From: Luteibacter aegosomatis
Lineage (GTDB): Bacteria; Pseudomonadota; Gammaproteobacteria; Xanthomonadales; Rhodanobacteraceae
Assembly: GCF_023078455.1 (NCBI RefSeq)
Contig: NZ_CP095740.1
Location: 1,352,001-1,416,000, forward strand
Direction of reading: 5' to 3'
DNA: 64,000 bases
Positions 10,101 to 17,811 of the stretch are shown here, one piece after another. Positions within the stretch are counted from its first letter, which is position 1. Every line of letters starts with the position of its first letter. The notes beneath the pieces were generated by a model. That model was not told where the DNA came from. It searched no databases and worked only from the letters and a program-made list of their open reading frames with translations. The translations under genes were made by a program, and so were the position numbers.

Positions 10101-13100
10101 GGCCGCGCACATCGCCGCCCTCCGCGACGAGCAGCCCGAAGCCACGGTCGCGCACATCCTCTACGAACCCGATCCGCTGCCGCTGGACGGCGAGGACCGC
10201 GCTTTCGTGGGAGCCGACGCCGTCGATGACGATGCCGCCGTTCCGTTCGAACAGGCGGCGGAGGAGATCGAACCTTTCGAGGACGCTTCGACAGACATTC
10301 CCCTCGATCCCGCCTTCGAAGCCATGCTGGCCGACGAGCTGGCTGCCCACGACGCGCAACCGCCGGTGGACGACGACCTCCCGCCGGTCGACCTGCCGAC
10401 GCTGGAAAGCCTGCTCGCCGAGGGCGACCTCACGGCCGATTTCCTCGCTGCGTACGATGACGCCCCGGCAGCGCCCGCCGAGGGCGAGGTCAAGCCGATC
10501 CTCGAATTCGACGCCGCCGAGGAAGCGAAGTGGCGCCTGCTCGTCGATGCCGAGCCGCTGCCGCAGCCGATGTCGCACGACGGCGAGGTGTTGCACGTCG
10601 ACGACGGCCTGGTCGAGCCGTCGGAACCCCGTCTCGAGACGTCCGGCGATGCGGAATCCCCCGTGGAAGCCGACCCTGTCGGCGACGGTGACGCGGTGTC
10701 GTCCGAGGCCGCGGAGGTCGTGTTCGAGCATCCGGCGGGCTTCGATTCCATCGACGACGAGGCGTCCGAAACGCCCGAATCGCCGACAGGGGAGGCTCCC
10801 ACGGATTCGGTCTCGGCAAGTTCGGTGGCGGAGCCGCACATCGAACACGAAACCGCCCTGATCCCCGAACTCTCGCCCTACGCCGACATCGATCCCGACC
10901 TGCTCGAGGTCTTCGTCGAGGAAGGACGCGAGATCCTCGACCATGCCGACGGCGCGCTTGCCGCCTGGCGTGCCGAACCGCAGCAGGCCGAGCACGTGGC
11001 CGCGTTGCAGCGCGACCTGCACACGCTCAAGGGCAGCGCGCGCATGGCCGGCATGGCGCCGGTGGGCGACCTCGCGCATGCGATGGAAACCCTGCTCGAT
11101 GCCGTGGCCGGTGGCCAGCGTTCGAGCGACCGGGCCGGCATCGAGGCGATGGAAACGGGCTTCGATCGCCTGCACGGGATGGTGCAGTCCATCGCCCAGG
11201 GCCAACCGATCGCGCTGACCGACGCCGACATCGAACCGTTCGCACGCCTCGCGGGCGCCCCCATCGCCCCGGACACGCTCACCGCCGAGAGCTATCGCGA
11301 AGAACGCGAGCCGGTCCTCCCGGTCCGCGAACTCCCCGAACTGCTGCCCGAGTTCGAGGAAGAAGACCTCCAGCGCGGCACGCAGGAACAGATCCGCGTG
11401 CGCGCGGACATGCTCGACACGCTGGTGAACCACGCCGGCGAGGTGTCCATCTACCGTTCGCGCCTGGAACAGCAGACCGCGAGCTTCCGTGCCGCGCTGA
11501 CCGAGCACGAGCAGACGGTGGACCGCCTGCGCAGCCAGCTGCGCATGCTGGAAATCGAAACCGAGACGCAGATCATCGCGCGTTACCACCAGGAACATCG
11601 CGACAACGCGTCGACCTTCGACCCGCTCGAGCTCGACCGTTTTTCGCAGTTGCAGCAGTACTCCCGCGCGCTGGCCGAGTCGGTCTCCGACCTGGTGTCG
11701 CTGCAGACCATCCTCGACGACCTCACCCGCCAGTCGGAAAACCTCCTGCTCCAGCAGCAGCGGGTCAATGCCGAGCTGCAGGAAGGCCTCATGCAGACGC
11801 GCATGCTGCCGTTCGACGCCATGGTGCCGAACCTGCGCCGCACGCTGCGCCAGGCGGCTTCGGACGTGGGCAAGCGCGCGCAGCTGGTGGTGGAGGGCGC
11901 CAACGGCGAAATGGACCGCAACATGCTCGAGCGCATCAAGGCGCCCTTCGAGCACATGCTGCGCAACGCGGTGGCCCACGGCATCGAATCGCCCGAGGCG
12001 CGCGAAGCCGCCGGCAAGAACCCCGAAGGCACCGTACGCATCCGCGTGGCCCGCGAGGCCACGGAAATCGTGGTGCGGCTGTCCGACGACGGCGCCGGCA
12101 TGGATCGCGACGCGATCCGCGCCAAGGCGATCGACCGCGGCCTGCTGCGCGCGGACGCGCGCGTGTCCGACGAGCAGATCTACCAGCTCACCCAGGTGCC
12201 CGGCTTCTCCACGGCGGAAAAGGTCACCCAGGTGGCCGGCCGCGGCGTCGGCATGGACGTGGTCGCCAACGAGATCAAGCAGCTCGGCGGCACGCTCGCC
12301 ATCGAGTCGAGGCAGGGCGAAGGCACCACCTTCGTGATGCGCCTGCCGTTCACCCTCGCGGTGACCCAGGCCCTGATCGTGCGCATCGGCGAAACCAGTT
12401 TCGCCATCCCGATGACCTCGGTGCATGGCGTGGCGCACGTCGAGCCGAACGAGCTGGCGCATCGCATGGCCGACGAGCATCCCTCGATCGAATATTCCGG
12501 CGAGGATTACGTCATCCACGACCTGCCGCGCCTGCTCGGCGTGCACGCGCTTTCGTCGATGGAAGAAGGCGACGTTCCGCTGCTGATCGTCCGCGCCGGC
12601 GACCTCCGCGCCGCGATCCGCGTCGATGCCGTGCTCGGTTCGCGCGAAATCGTCGTCAAGCCGGTGGGCCCGCAGGTGAGTTCGGTGCCCGGCGTGCTGG
12701 GTGCCACGATCATGGGCGACGGCTCCGTGCTGGTCATCCTCGATCTCGCACCTCTGGTTCGCCACGGCGTGGCCCGCCAGGCCTTCGAGGCCGAAGCCGC
12801 GCGCCCGCAAGCGCCGCGCGCGCAGGACGAAGTGCGCGTGAAACCGCTGGTGATGGTGGTGGACGACTCGATCACCATGCGCAAGGTCACCGGCCGCGTG
12901 CTCGAACGCCACGGCTTCGAGGTGATGACGGCGAAGGACGGCGTGGACGCGCTGGAAAAACTCAACGAGCGCGTGCCCGATCTCATGCTGCTCGACATCG
13001 AGATGCCCCGCATGGACGGCTATGAGCTCGCCACCGCGATGAAGGCGGAAGATCGCCTCGCCGAGGTACCGGTCATCATGATCACGTCGCGCACCGGCGA

Positions 13101-13215
13101 CAAACATCGCCAGCGCGCCTTCGACATCGGCGTGAAGCGCTACATCGGCAAGCCGTACCAGGAGAACGACCTCATCGTGCAGATCAACGACCTGCTCGGA
13201 GCGCACCATGGCTGA
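7144..13215 (+). CDS. chpA: Giant hybrid chemotaxis kinase ChpA (PilL)
   Basis: A 2023-residue CheA-type hybrid kinase starting at GTG 7144, 4 bases after pilJ. Several Hpt modules can be read. His730 (HTLKGSGR) and His1293 (HTLKGSAR) have the canonical phosphotransfer signature. His916 (HTLHGAIG) and His51 (HQVHGTLR) lie in diverged versions. Long Glu/Ala/Pro-rich linkers separate the modules. The CheA core follows: dimerisation region, N-box (LRNAVAHGIE, Asn1608), GAGMD and GRGVGMDVV glycine boxes, a CheW-like domain, and a C-terminal receiver with Asp1951 (LLDIEMPRMDGYE). It phosphorylates PilG and PilH. Its end overlaps chpB by 8 bases. Confidence 0.95.
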   Translation: MRLNDHTDFTTLHWVKAELDDALAKARQALESYVEDPRDAYVMHTCAADLHQVHGTLRMVELYGAAMVVGEMEALVAALIDGDVAQRDDAYAALMRGMMQMPDYLERLQSGHRDVPIVLLPLLNDLRASRGEQSLHESALFTPNLDAPLPLGAPGADDPAAAEAAQGEIAELRLRFQQQLLAWFRGQGGERQLLGMRATLDGIAARCYSIAGRRLWWIAAGVLEGLERGVLRGHEKDVRQLIGRVDRSIRELLDRGEDALLGGDAEDLARKLLYYVAQARPGSERIDELRNTYRLEGLLPRESELEHARGSMSGHNRALLDTVSAAIKEDLLRVKESLDLFLRRHDGDPAQLGPQADILERVGDTLGMLALGVPRRVVGEQRLILGEIAAGTRSPDEESLLDVAGALLYVEASLDDHIDRLGAEGETLAADGGPSPLPRSEARQILSTLMREATANTSKVKDAIVAFVESSWNHAQLDGTPELMGEIGGAMRMLGANRPAELADGVGLFIHRELLGDRRVPNGTQMDRLADALAALEYYLEAAREHRGGLEHILDVTQQSLAELGYWPLPSTQEPEASEPAHEALGAEALEDIETAAIEHIAVPSTSEDDGETVSSFADSFDLIDEPPTDAEVEAEAAAAPEPEPEAESGPAVEEDWVEIEEEIEQEVGGHGMAEFAGFQITVDGIDDEIREIFLEETQEEIDNLTAALAPWFADPEKAEAMVPIRRSFHTLKGSGRLVGARLLGEFSWKVENMLNRVLDGTIGPHEGVQALVRHAVAALPELKAALEGAGAPSAPIAAIMETADRVAMGDNAFVEDVAKHSVHTVRTRVKRRVPRDTIAAVPTAAFASYGQAPASVPEPAVETPYAAPALPPVDAVLLDILRTEVGQYLTVIRANLARAGEGELPVDDGLLRAVHTLHGAIGMVDIPMLIQVLAPLEGLIKRVRASGEPLRRDGVRALRDAADLVDHVMGLFDVPEPTVPDVSALAAHIAALRDEQPEATVAHILYEPDPLPLDGEDRAFVGADAVDDDAAVPFEQAAEEIEPFEDASTDIPLDPAFEAMLADELAAHDAQPPVDDDLPPVDLPTLESLLAEGDLTADFLAAYDDAPAAPAEGEVKPILEFDAAEEAKWRLLVDAEPLPQPMSHDGEVLHVDDGLVEPSEPRLETSGDAESPVEADPVGDGDAVSSEAAEVVFEHPAGFDSIDDEASETPESPTGEAPTDSVSASSVAEPHIEHETALIPELSPYADIDPDLLEVFVEEGREILDHADGALAAWRAEPQQAEHVAALQRDLHTLKGSARMAGMAPVGDLAHAMETLLDAVAGGQRSSDRAGIEAMETGFDRLHGMVQSIAQGQPIALTDADIEPFARLAGAPIAPDTLTAESYREEREPVLPVRELPELLPEFEEEDLQRGTQEQIRVRADMLDTLVNHAGEVSIYRSRLEQQTASFRAALTEHEQTVDRLRSQLRMLEIETETQIIARYHQEHRDNASTFDPLELDRFSQLQQYSRALAESVSDLVSLQTILDDLTRQSENLLLQQQRVNAELQEGLMQTRMLPFDAMVPNLRRTLRQAASDVGKRAQLVVEGANGEMDRNMLERIKAPFEHMLRNAVAHGIESPEAREAAGKNPEGTVRIRVAREATEIVVRLSDDGAGMDRDAIRAKAIDRGLLRADARVSDEQIYQLTQVPGFSTAEKVTQVAGRGVGMDVVANEIKQLGGTLAIESRQGEGTTFVMRLPFTLAVTQALIVRIGETSFAIPMTSVHGVAHVEPNELAHRMADEHPSIEYSGEDYVIHDLPRLLGVHALSSMEEGDVPLLIVRAGDLRAAIRVDAVLGSREIVVKPVGPQVSSVPGVLGATIMGDGSVLVILDLAPLVRHGVARQAFEAEAARPQAPRAQDEVRVKPLVMVVDDSITMRKVTGRVLERHGFEVMTAKDGVDALEKLNERVPDLMLLDIEMPRMDGYELATAMKAEDRLAEVPVIMITSRTGDKHRQRAFDIGVKRYIGKPYQENDLIVQINDLLGAHHG

Positions 13216-14908
13216 CGGCACCACGGCGGTCGCGTTGCTGTTCGACGACGCCGGTCTTTCCGCACACCTGCGCGAAGCGCTCGTCGCGCAGGGGGCGCGC
13301 ATCGTTTACGAATCGGACCTCGCGGCGTTCGCTCCCGCCGAACTGGTCGGCTCGTCGGCCGACGTGGTGGTGGTCGACCTCGACGATCCCAGCGACGCCG
13401 ACCTGGACCGCCTCTACGACATCGTCGAAGGTGGTTCGCCGCGCCTGGTGTTCAACGACGCGGACGCGAGCCGCCACCTCCAGGGATGGGACCGTGCTCG
13501 CTGGGCTCGCCACCTCGCGGCCAAGCTGGTGGGCGGCGACGTGCTCGATCCACCGCGTCCCGACGATGCACGCGCCATCGAGCCGCGCATCGAGGCCATC
13601 GCCGGCGTATCCGCGCCGGCGGAAGAGCGCTTCGTGGTGCCGCTCGACGGCGAGCTCGCCATCACCGGCAGCCATGGTTATCCGTTGGGGCCTCTGACGG
13701 TTTCCGACGCCCCTCCCGAGACGGTGGGCATCGTGGACGACGTCGCCGACGAATTGGTGTTCTCGGCGCCGCAGCCCGTGTCCGACGAGGACGGGGAGGG
13801 TGCCGATCCGGCCGAACTGGCCGCCGAGCTCGAGGCGCTGCTCGCCGAAAACGACGCCGCCCCGCTCGACGCCGGCATGCTGGAAGACGTGCCTTCGCAT
13901 CCGGTGGAACTCAACGAACTCGCCTCGCTCGGCCTGTCGTCGTTCGAGGTGGTGGACGAAGCGCCGCCGGCGCCTCCTGTCACGCCCGAACTGCGCCAGT
14001 TCGATCTCAGCGGCTTCAGCCTCGAATCGCTCGACGGCGCGCCCGGCGTGCCGCCGGAGGACGCGCCCACCCTGCAGATCGAAGGACGCTCGACGGAATA
14101 CGTGCCGCCGCCGGTGCCCGAGTGGGACCTGCTCGACCACGACACCGTCGCTGCCGAGCCGCTGGCGCCGCGCGCCGCGCCGTCCGAGTTCGGCATCGAG
14201 ACGCTAAGCGCCGCCGAATTCCTCGCCCACGACGTGGTGGACGACGGCACCTCGGGCATCGAGCCGGGGCTCACGCTCGAACTGGTGTCGATGGAAGAGG
14301 CCGTCGCGCCGGTCGTCCAGCGCAAGGGCGACTATTCCCACGAGATGTTCCTCGAGGGCAGCTCGCGCGCGGTACGCCGCGTGGTGGCCCTGGCCGGCGC
14401 GCGCGAAAGCGAACCGGCCATCGCCGGCTTCCTCGCGAAGGTGTCCGACAGCCTGCCCGCGGTGCTGCTCGTCGTGGCCCATCATGATGGCGACAGCGAG
14501 GACTTCGCCACGCGCCTGGGCCGTGGTCGCGTGGCGCGCCAGGGTGAGCATGCGGGACATGGCGACGTGCTGGTGGTGCCGCATGGCAGGCGCGTCCAGA
14601 TTCGCCGCGACGGCAGCGTCACGGTGCGTGACGAGGACGCCGGCGGCCCCTCCATCGACGGCGTGCTCAGCACGCTGGCGGGTGGCTTCGGCACCGACGC
14701 GCTGGCCATCGTCTTCGCCGGCCGGGGCAACGATGCCGTGGCCGGTTCGCAGGCCGTGTACGACGCCGGCGGCCGCGTATGGGTGGAGACCGTTCCGGTC
14801 GAACAGGAAGCCGGCCACATGGTGGCCGGCGTGCGCGAGGAGCGCGTGGCCGGTTACGCGGGCGACGTGGACGCTCTGGCGCGCAAACTCACCGAGGAAT
14901 TCCCATGA
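13208..14908 (+). CDS. ChpB-like protein with degenerate CheB esterase domain
   Basis: This 566-residue protein is in the chpB position and overlaps both neighbours. The N-terminus resembles a receiver that has lost clear acidic and Lys landmarks. A low-complexity acidic middle follows, then about 190 C-terminal residues that align by eye with CheB methylesterase. Within that domain the catalytic His (AHHDGD), the PSID segment and the catalytic Asp (AGRGNDAVAG) can be matched. The nucleophile motif G-A-S-T-G-G is replaced by AGARESE, so no serine sits at the expected place. It is probably not an active esterase, and may be a structural or regulatory remnant. Confidence 0.75.
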   Translation: MADGTTAVALLFDDAGLSAHLREALVAQGARIVYESDLAAFAPAELVGSSADVVVVDLDDPSDADLDRLYDIVEGGSPRLVFNDADASRHLQGWDRARWARHLAAKLVGGDVLDPPRPDDARAIEPRIEAIAGVSAPAEERFVVPLDGELAITGSHGYPLGPLTVSDAPPETVGIVDDVADELVFSAPQPVSDEDGEGADPAELAAELEALLAENDAAPLDAGMLEDVPSHPVELNELASLGLSSFEVVDEAPPAPPVTPELRQFDLSGFSLESLDGAPGVPPEDAPTLQIEGRSTEYVPPPVPEWDLLDHDTVAAEPLAPRAAPSEFGIETLSAAEFLAHDVVDDGTSGIEPGLTLELVSMEEAVAPVVQRKGDYSHEMFLEGSSRAVRRVVALAGARESEPAIAGFLAKVSDSLPAVLLVVAHHDGDSEDFATRLGRGRVARQGEHAGHGDVLVVPHGRRVQIRRDGSVTVRDEDAGGPSIDGVLSTLAGGFGTDALAIVFAGRGNDAVAGSQAVYDAGGRVWVETVPVEQEAGHMVAGVREERVAGYAGDVDALARKLTEEFP

Positions 14909-15408
14909 GCATAGGCGAGCCGCTACCTCGCGAAATCCGCTGCGTGCTGATTCCCAGCGCGGGCGTGCGATTGCTGTTGCCGAACGCGGCGGTGGCCGAA
15001 GTGATCACCCTGGCCGGCGTCGTGCCCGTGGACGACGCGCCGGTCTGGCTGCGCGGCCGCATCGAATGGCGCGGCTGGCACATCCCGCTGATCGGTTTCG
15101 ACCACGTGGCGCCGCTGCCGGCCGACGCGCCGGCACAGGCCGCCCGCGTCGCGGTGCTCAAGGCCATCGGCAACCGGCCGGACATGCCGTACCTGGCCGT
15201 GCTCACCCATGGCTTCCCGCGCCTGACCACGCTCAACGCCGAGCTGCTCCTGCCCACGCACGACGGCAGCGACCTGCCGTTCGGGGTAAAGGCACAGGTG
15301 CTGGTGAGGGACGACATGGCGGTGATTCCGGACCTGGAAGGCATCGAGGCCGAGTTGGTGGGGATGCAGGCGGTCGAGGAACTGACGGCGTCGGCTCCCG
15401 TCGGGTAG
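14905..15408 (+). CDS. chpC: CheW-like protein ChpC
   Basis: A 167-residue CheW-domain protein whose ATG overlaps the preceding stop by 4 bases (ATGA). It shows REIRCVLIPSAG, LPNAAVAEVI, a GRIEWRGWHIPLIGFD segment matching the usual RG-x-x-x-P-(V/L)-I-(D/G)-L block, and a terminal VIPDLEGIEAELV. In Pseudomonas ChpC is a second coupling protein of the Pil-Chp array. Here it is the last gene of the operon. A Fur-controlled locus begins about 30 bases downstream, and I see no strong hairpin terminator between them. Confidence 0.82.
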   Translation: MSIGEPLPREIRCVLIPSAGVRLLLPNAAVAEVITLAGVVPVDDAPVWLRGRIEWRGWHIPLIGFDHVAPLPADAPAQAARVAVLKAIGNRPDMPYLAVLTHGFPRLTTLNAELLLPTHDGSDLPFGVKAQVLVRDDMAVIPDLEGIEAELVGMQAVEELTASAPVG

Positions 15409-15436
15409 CCGGAAAGCGATGCCCTTGACGAGTAAT

Positions 15437-15454
15437 TGAGAATCATTATCATCA
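15437..15454. promoter_or_regulatory. Fur box upstream of hemP
   Basis: TGAGAATCATTATCATCA matches the NAT(A/T)AT-type hexamer array of Fur operators, with the core GAATCATTATC. It is AT-rich in otherwise GC-rich DNA and lies 31 bases before the hemP start. Iron-dependent repression of hemP and the next gene is the straightforward inference. Confidence 0.82.
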
Positions 15455-15485
15455 ACTCCGCACCCCCAAACGCGGAGTCACAGCC

Positions 15486-15683
15486 ATGCTCGTCACCACG
15501 CCTGCCCGTTCCGAAGCCCACGGCCGCGACAAGGTCGTGCCGTTGCGTCCCGCGCCCGTCGCCGCCCGCCGCATCGAGAGCCAGCGCCTCCTCGACGGTT
15601 CGCGCGAACTGGTCATCGAGCACCAGGGCGCCGAATACCACCTGCGCCTCACCCGCAACGACAAGCTGATCCTCACCAAGTAA
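15486..15683 (+). CDS. hemP: Hemin uptake protein HemP
   Basis: A 65-residue protein carrying the HemP signature at its C-terminus: R-I-x-S-x-x-L-L-x-G-S-x-x-L-x-I-x-H-x-G-x-x-Y-x-L-R-x-T-R-x-x-K-L-I-L-T-K. The first 25 residues are variable. HemP genes accompany haem receptors, and in Burkholderia HemP activates receptor expression. A clear Fur box precedes it. No TonB-dependent receptor or haem ABC transporter is nearby, so any haem-uptake partner is encoded elsewhere. Confidence 0.9.
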   Translation: MLVTTPARSEAHGRDKVVPLRPAPVAARRIESQRLLDGSRELVIEHQGAEYHLRLTRNDKLILTK

Positions 15684-15768
15684 CTCGGTCTCCCCGACGC
15701 CAAGCCACGCCGCCCCTCCCCGCGGCCCAGCCAGGCCTCCTCTTCGGTCTTTCGCCCAGGAGACGCCC

Positions 15769-16332
15769 ATGTTCGGCTGGCTCGCATCCTTCGGCGTGCA
15801 CTCGCGCGCCCGTTCCACCTCCACCGTGCGATGGCTGGCCATCACGCCGCGCACGCTCGTCGAAGGGCTCGGCCAGCTCGGAGGGGTGCTCTATCTCGCC
15901 CCGCTCCCGGTCTCCTGCCAAGCAAACCTGCCGACATCCCCGGGCTGCCTGGTCGAATCCACCGACCTCGCGCCGCTGCTGTCCACGCGGTATGTCGGCG
16001 TGACCTGTGCGGTGACCTGCGAGGGGCCACGCGAGTGGATCGATTGCATCGGCGCGGATGGCGATACGCTCGCCCGCATCTACCTGCTGCCCGATACCGA
16101 CTATCTCGCCTGGGATGGCCTCTTCGTGGATGCGCTGCCCATCGATGCGCCGCCGCGTCACCTGCTGGATCGCGAGTGGCTGCGCGGTTGCCGTGCCCGC
16201 GTGCTCAGCTTTTCCCGACGCCGCCTCGCCGGCTTCGACATGCTTAGCGCGACCGACGCGTGCATTTCCGTCCTCGGGCGGGGCGTGGCCAGGGATATCG
16301 CCGTTTCCGAATCCATCGCCATCGGCGGGTGA
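15769..16332 (+). CDS. Unknown protein in the Fur-controlled hemP unit
   Basis: A 187-residue protein with a good ribosome-binding site (CAGGAG) before ATG 15769. It has no signal peptide or membrane helix. Visible features are a central YVGVTCAVTCEGPREWIDCIG stretch of fewer than 22 residues rich in cysteine, a YLLPDTDYLAWDGLF segment, and a basic C-terminal region (FSRRRLAG). I do not recognise a family. Its position 85 bases after hemP suggests iron or haem control, possibly a cytosolic haem-handling role, but that is inference from context only. Confidence 0.6.
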   Translation: MFGWLASFGVHSRARSTSTVRWLAITPRTLVEGLGQLGGVLYLAPLPVSCQANLPTSPGCLVESTDLAPLLSTRYVGVTCAVTCEGPREWIDCIGADGDTLARIYLLPDTDYLAWDGLFVDALPIDAPPRHLLDREWLRGCRARVLSFSRRRLAGFDMLSATDACISVLGRGVARDIAVSESIAIGG

Positions 16333-16377
16333 CCCGGCGGCAAGCCATCCCGCAAAGGCGTCCGGCCACCCGGTCAC

Positions 16378-16402
16378 TGTCCGGGCAATCTGTCCGCGGA
16401 CA
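16378..16402. promoter_or_regulatory. Candidate upstream activator site (TGTCC palindrome)
   Basis: The perfect 12-base palindrome TGTCCGCGGACA lies at 16391-16402. A further TGTCC half-site starts at 16378, 13 bases upstream. Its centre is about 78 bases before the -12 element of the sigma-54 promoter, the usual distance for an NtrC-type activator site. The likely binder is the regulator encoded at 26259, at the end of the same gene run. Confidence 0.55.
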
Positions 16403-16459
16403 ACTCGCCGGTTCCATCATCTATCGCGTAAGTGACCGCCATATATAGGGATCGCGGCG

Positions 16460-16475
16460 TTGGCACGGGGCTTGC
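16460..16475 (+). promoter_or_regulatory. Sigma-54 promoter of the export operon
   Basis: TTGGCACGGGGCTTGC carries the full -24 (TGGCAC) and -12 (TTGC) elements with the invariant GG and GC 10 bases apart. It is placed so that transcription would begin near 16487, about 24 bases before the adaptor gene start. It requires RpoN and an AAA+ activator, and one is encoded at the end of this locus. Confidence 0.85.
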
Positions 16476-16510
16476 CTTGTTACTCGGCAAGCAAACCGGG
16501 GAACCACACC

Positions 16511-17782
16511 ATGATCCGCGACACCTCCGCCCAGGACCGCATCGTCGAAGTCAAAGCCGGCCGTCACCGCAAGCTGATGCTTATCGGCGGCGCGGTGGCG
16601 GCGGTGGCCGTTCTCGCTTTCGTGGCGCCGAAGGTATCGACGATGTTCTCGGCCGATTCCTCGGTCAGCGCCTCTCGGCTGTCGTTCGGCACCGTGACCC
16701 GCGGCACCTTCGTGCGCGACATCGCCGCCGAGGGCAAGGTGGTCGCCGCCGTCAGTCCCACGCTGTACGCGCCCTACGGCGGCGCGGTGGTGCTGCAGGT
16801 GCATGCCGGCGACGTGGTGAAGAAGGGCCAGGTGCTCGCCGTGGTGTCCAGTCCGGAGCTGACCAACAAGCTGGCGCAGGAGAAATCCAACGCCGATGCG
16901 ATGCAGGTGGAATACCTGCGCGCGCAGGTCGATGCGACGAAGAAGCGCAACGAACTGCAGAAGAATTTCGATAACTCGGTGATCGACCAGACCGCCGCCG
17001 AGCGTGACCTGAAGCGCTACCAGACCGCCTTCGACAAGGGCGCCGTGCCGGTGGCCGACGTGGACAAGGCCAAGTCGGCGCTGGACAAGGCGGCGATCAC
17101 CCAGAAGCATGCCAAGTCCGACCTGGCGATGGACAACGACAGCCTTACCTTCGACGTGAAGGCGAAGAAGCTGGCCCACGATCGCCAGGTGCTGATGGTG
17201 CAGGACCTCGAGCGCCAGGTGGACGACCTCAACGTGAAGTCGCCGGTGGACGGCCAGGTCGGTCAGCTCTTCATCGCCGAACGCGCCACCGTGGCGAAAG
17301 ACGCGCAGCTGCTCAGCGTCATCGACCTCTCGGCGCTGGAAGTGGAGATGAAGGTGCCCGAAAGCTTCGCTCGCGACCTCGCCATCGGCATGCCGGGCGA
17401 GATCAGCGGCAACGGCAAGCAGTGGAAGGGCAAGGTGAGCGCGGTGTCGCCGGAAGTGGTCAACGGCGAAGTCGCCGCGCGCCTGCGCTTCGACGGCACC
17501 ACGCCGCAGCAACTGCGCCAGAGCCAGCGCCTGTCGGTGCGCGTGCTGCTCGATAGCCGCGACAACGTGCTCACGGTGCAGCGAGGCTCCTTCGTCGACG
17601 AGAGCGCGGGCCGCTATGCCTACGTCGTCAACGACGGCATGGCCGATCGCCGCGACATCCGCGTCGGTGCCAGCAGCATCGACAAGGTCGAAATCCTCGA
17701 CGGCCTGAAGGAGGGCGACAAGATCGTCATCTCCGGTGCCGACTCCTTCGGCGACGCCAAGCACGTCGCCATCAGCCGCTGA
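16511..17782 (+). CDS. Membrane-fusion (periplasmic adaptor) subunit of ABC exporter
   Basis: A 423-residue HlyD/MacA-type adaptor. A single anchor helix (LMLIGGAVAAVAVLAFVAP) lies at about residues 20-38. A lipoyl half-motif follows (APYGGAVVLQVHAGDVVKKGQ). The long charged coiled coil contains two Lys/Gln-rich helices, and a second lipoyl half (SPVDGQVGQLFIAERATVAK) and beta-barrel regions follow. ATG 16511 is used because it lies just after the sigma-54 promoter and before the positively charged N-terminus. An earlier in-frame start would lie inside the promoter. It probably links the inner-membrane permeases to a TolC-type channel that is not encoded here. Confidence 0.88.
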   Translation: MIRDTSAQDRIVEVKAGRHRKLMLIGGAVAAVAVLAFVAPKVSTMFSADSSVSASRLSFGTVTRGTFVRDIAAEGKVVAAVSPTLYAPYGGAVVLQVHAGDVVKKGQVLAVVSSPELTNKLAQEKSNADAMQVEYLRAQVDATKKRNELQKNFDNSVIDQTAAERDLKRYQTAFDKGAVPVADVDKAKSALDKAAITQKHAKSDLAMDNDSLTFDVKAKKLAHDRQVLMVQDLERQVDDLNVKSPVDGQVGQLFIAERATVAKDAQLLSVIDLSALEVEMKVPESFARDLAIGMPGEISGNGKQWKGKVSAVSPEVVNGEVAARLRFDGTTPQQLRQSQRLSVRVLLDSRDNVLTVQRGSFVDESAGRYAYVVNDGMADRRDIRVGASSIDKVEILDGLKEGDKIVISGADSFGDAKHVAISR

Positions 17783-17811
17783 AACCCATCCATTTTCCAG
17801 AGGGACACGCC

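Noticed and set aside
7123..13302. A 2059-codon open reading antisense to chpA
   Set aside because: Its composition (His/Arg/Gly/Val-rich) is the mirror of chpA codons. chpA has recognisable kinase, Hpt and receiver motifs throughout, so the reverse reading is not a gene.
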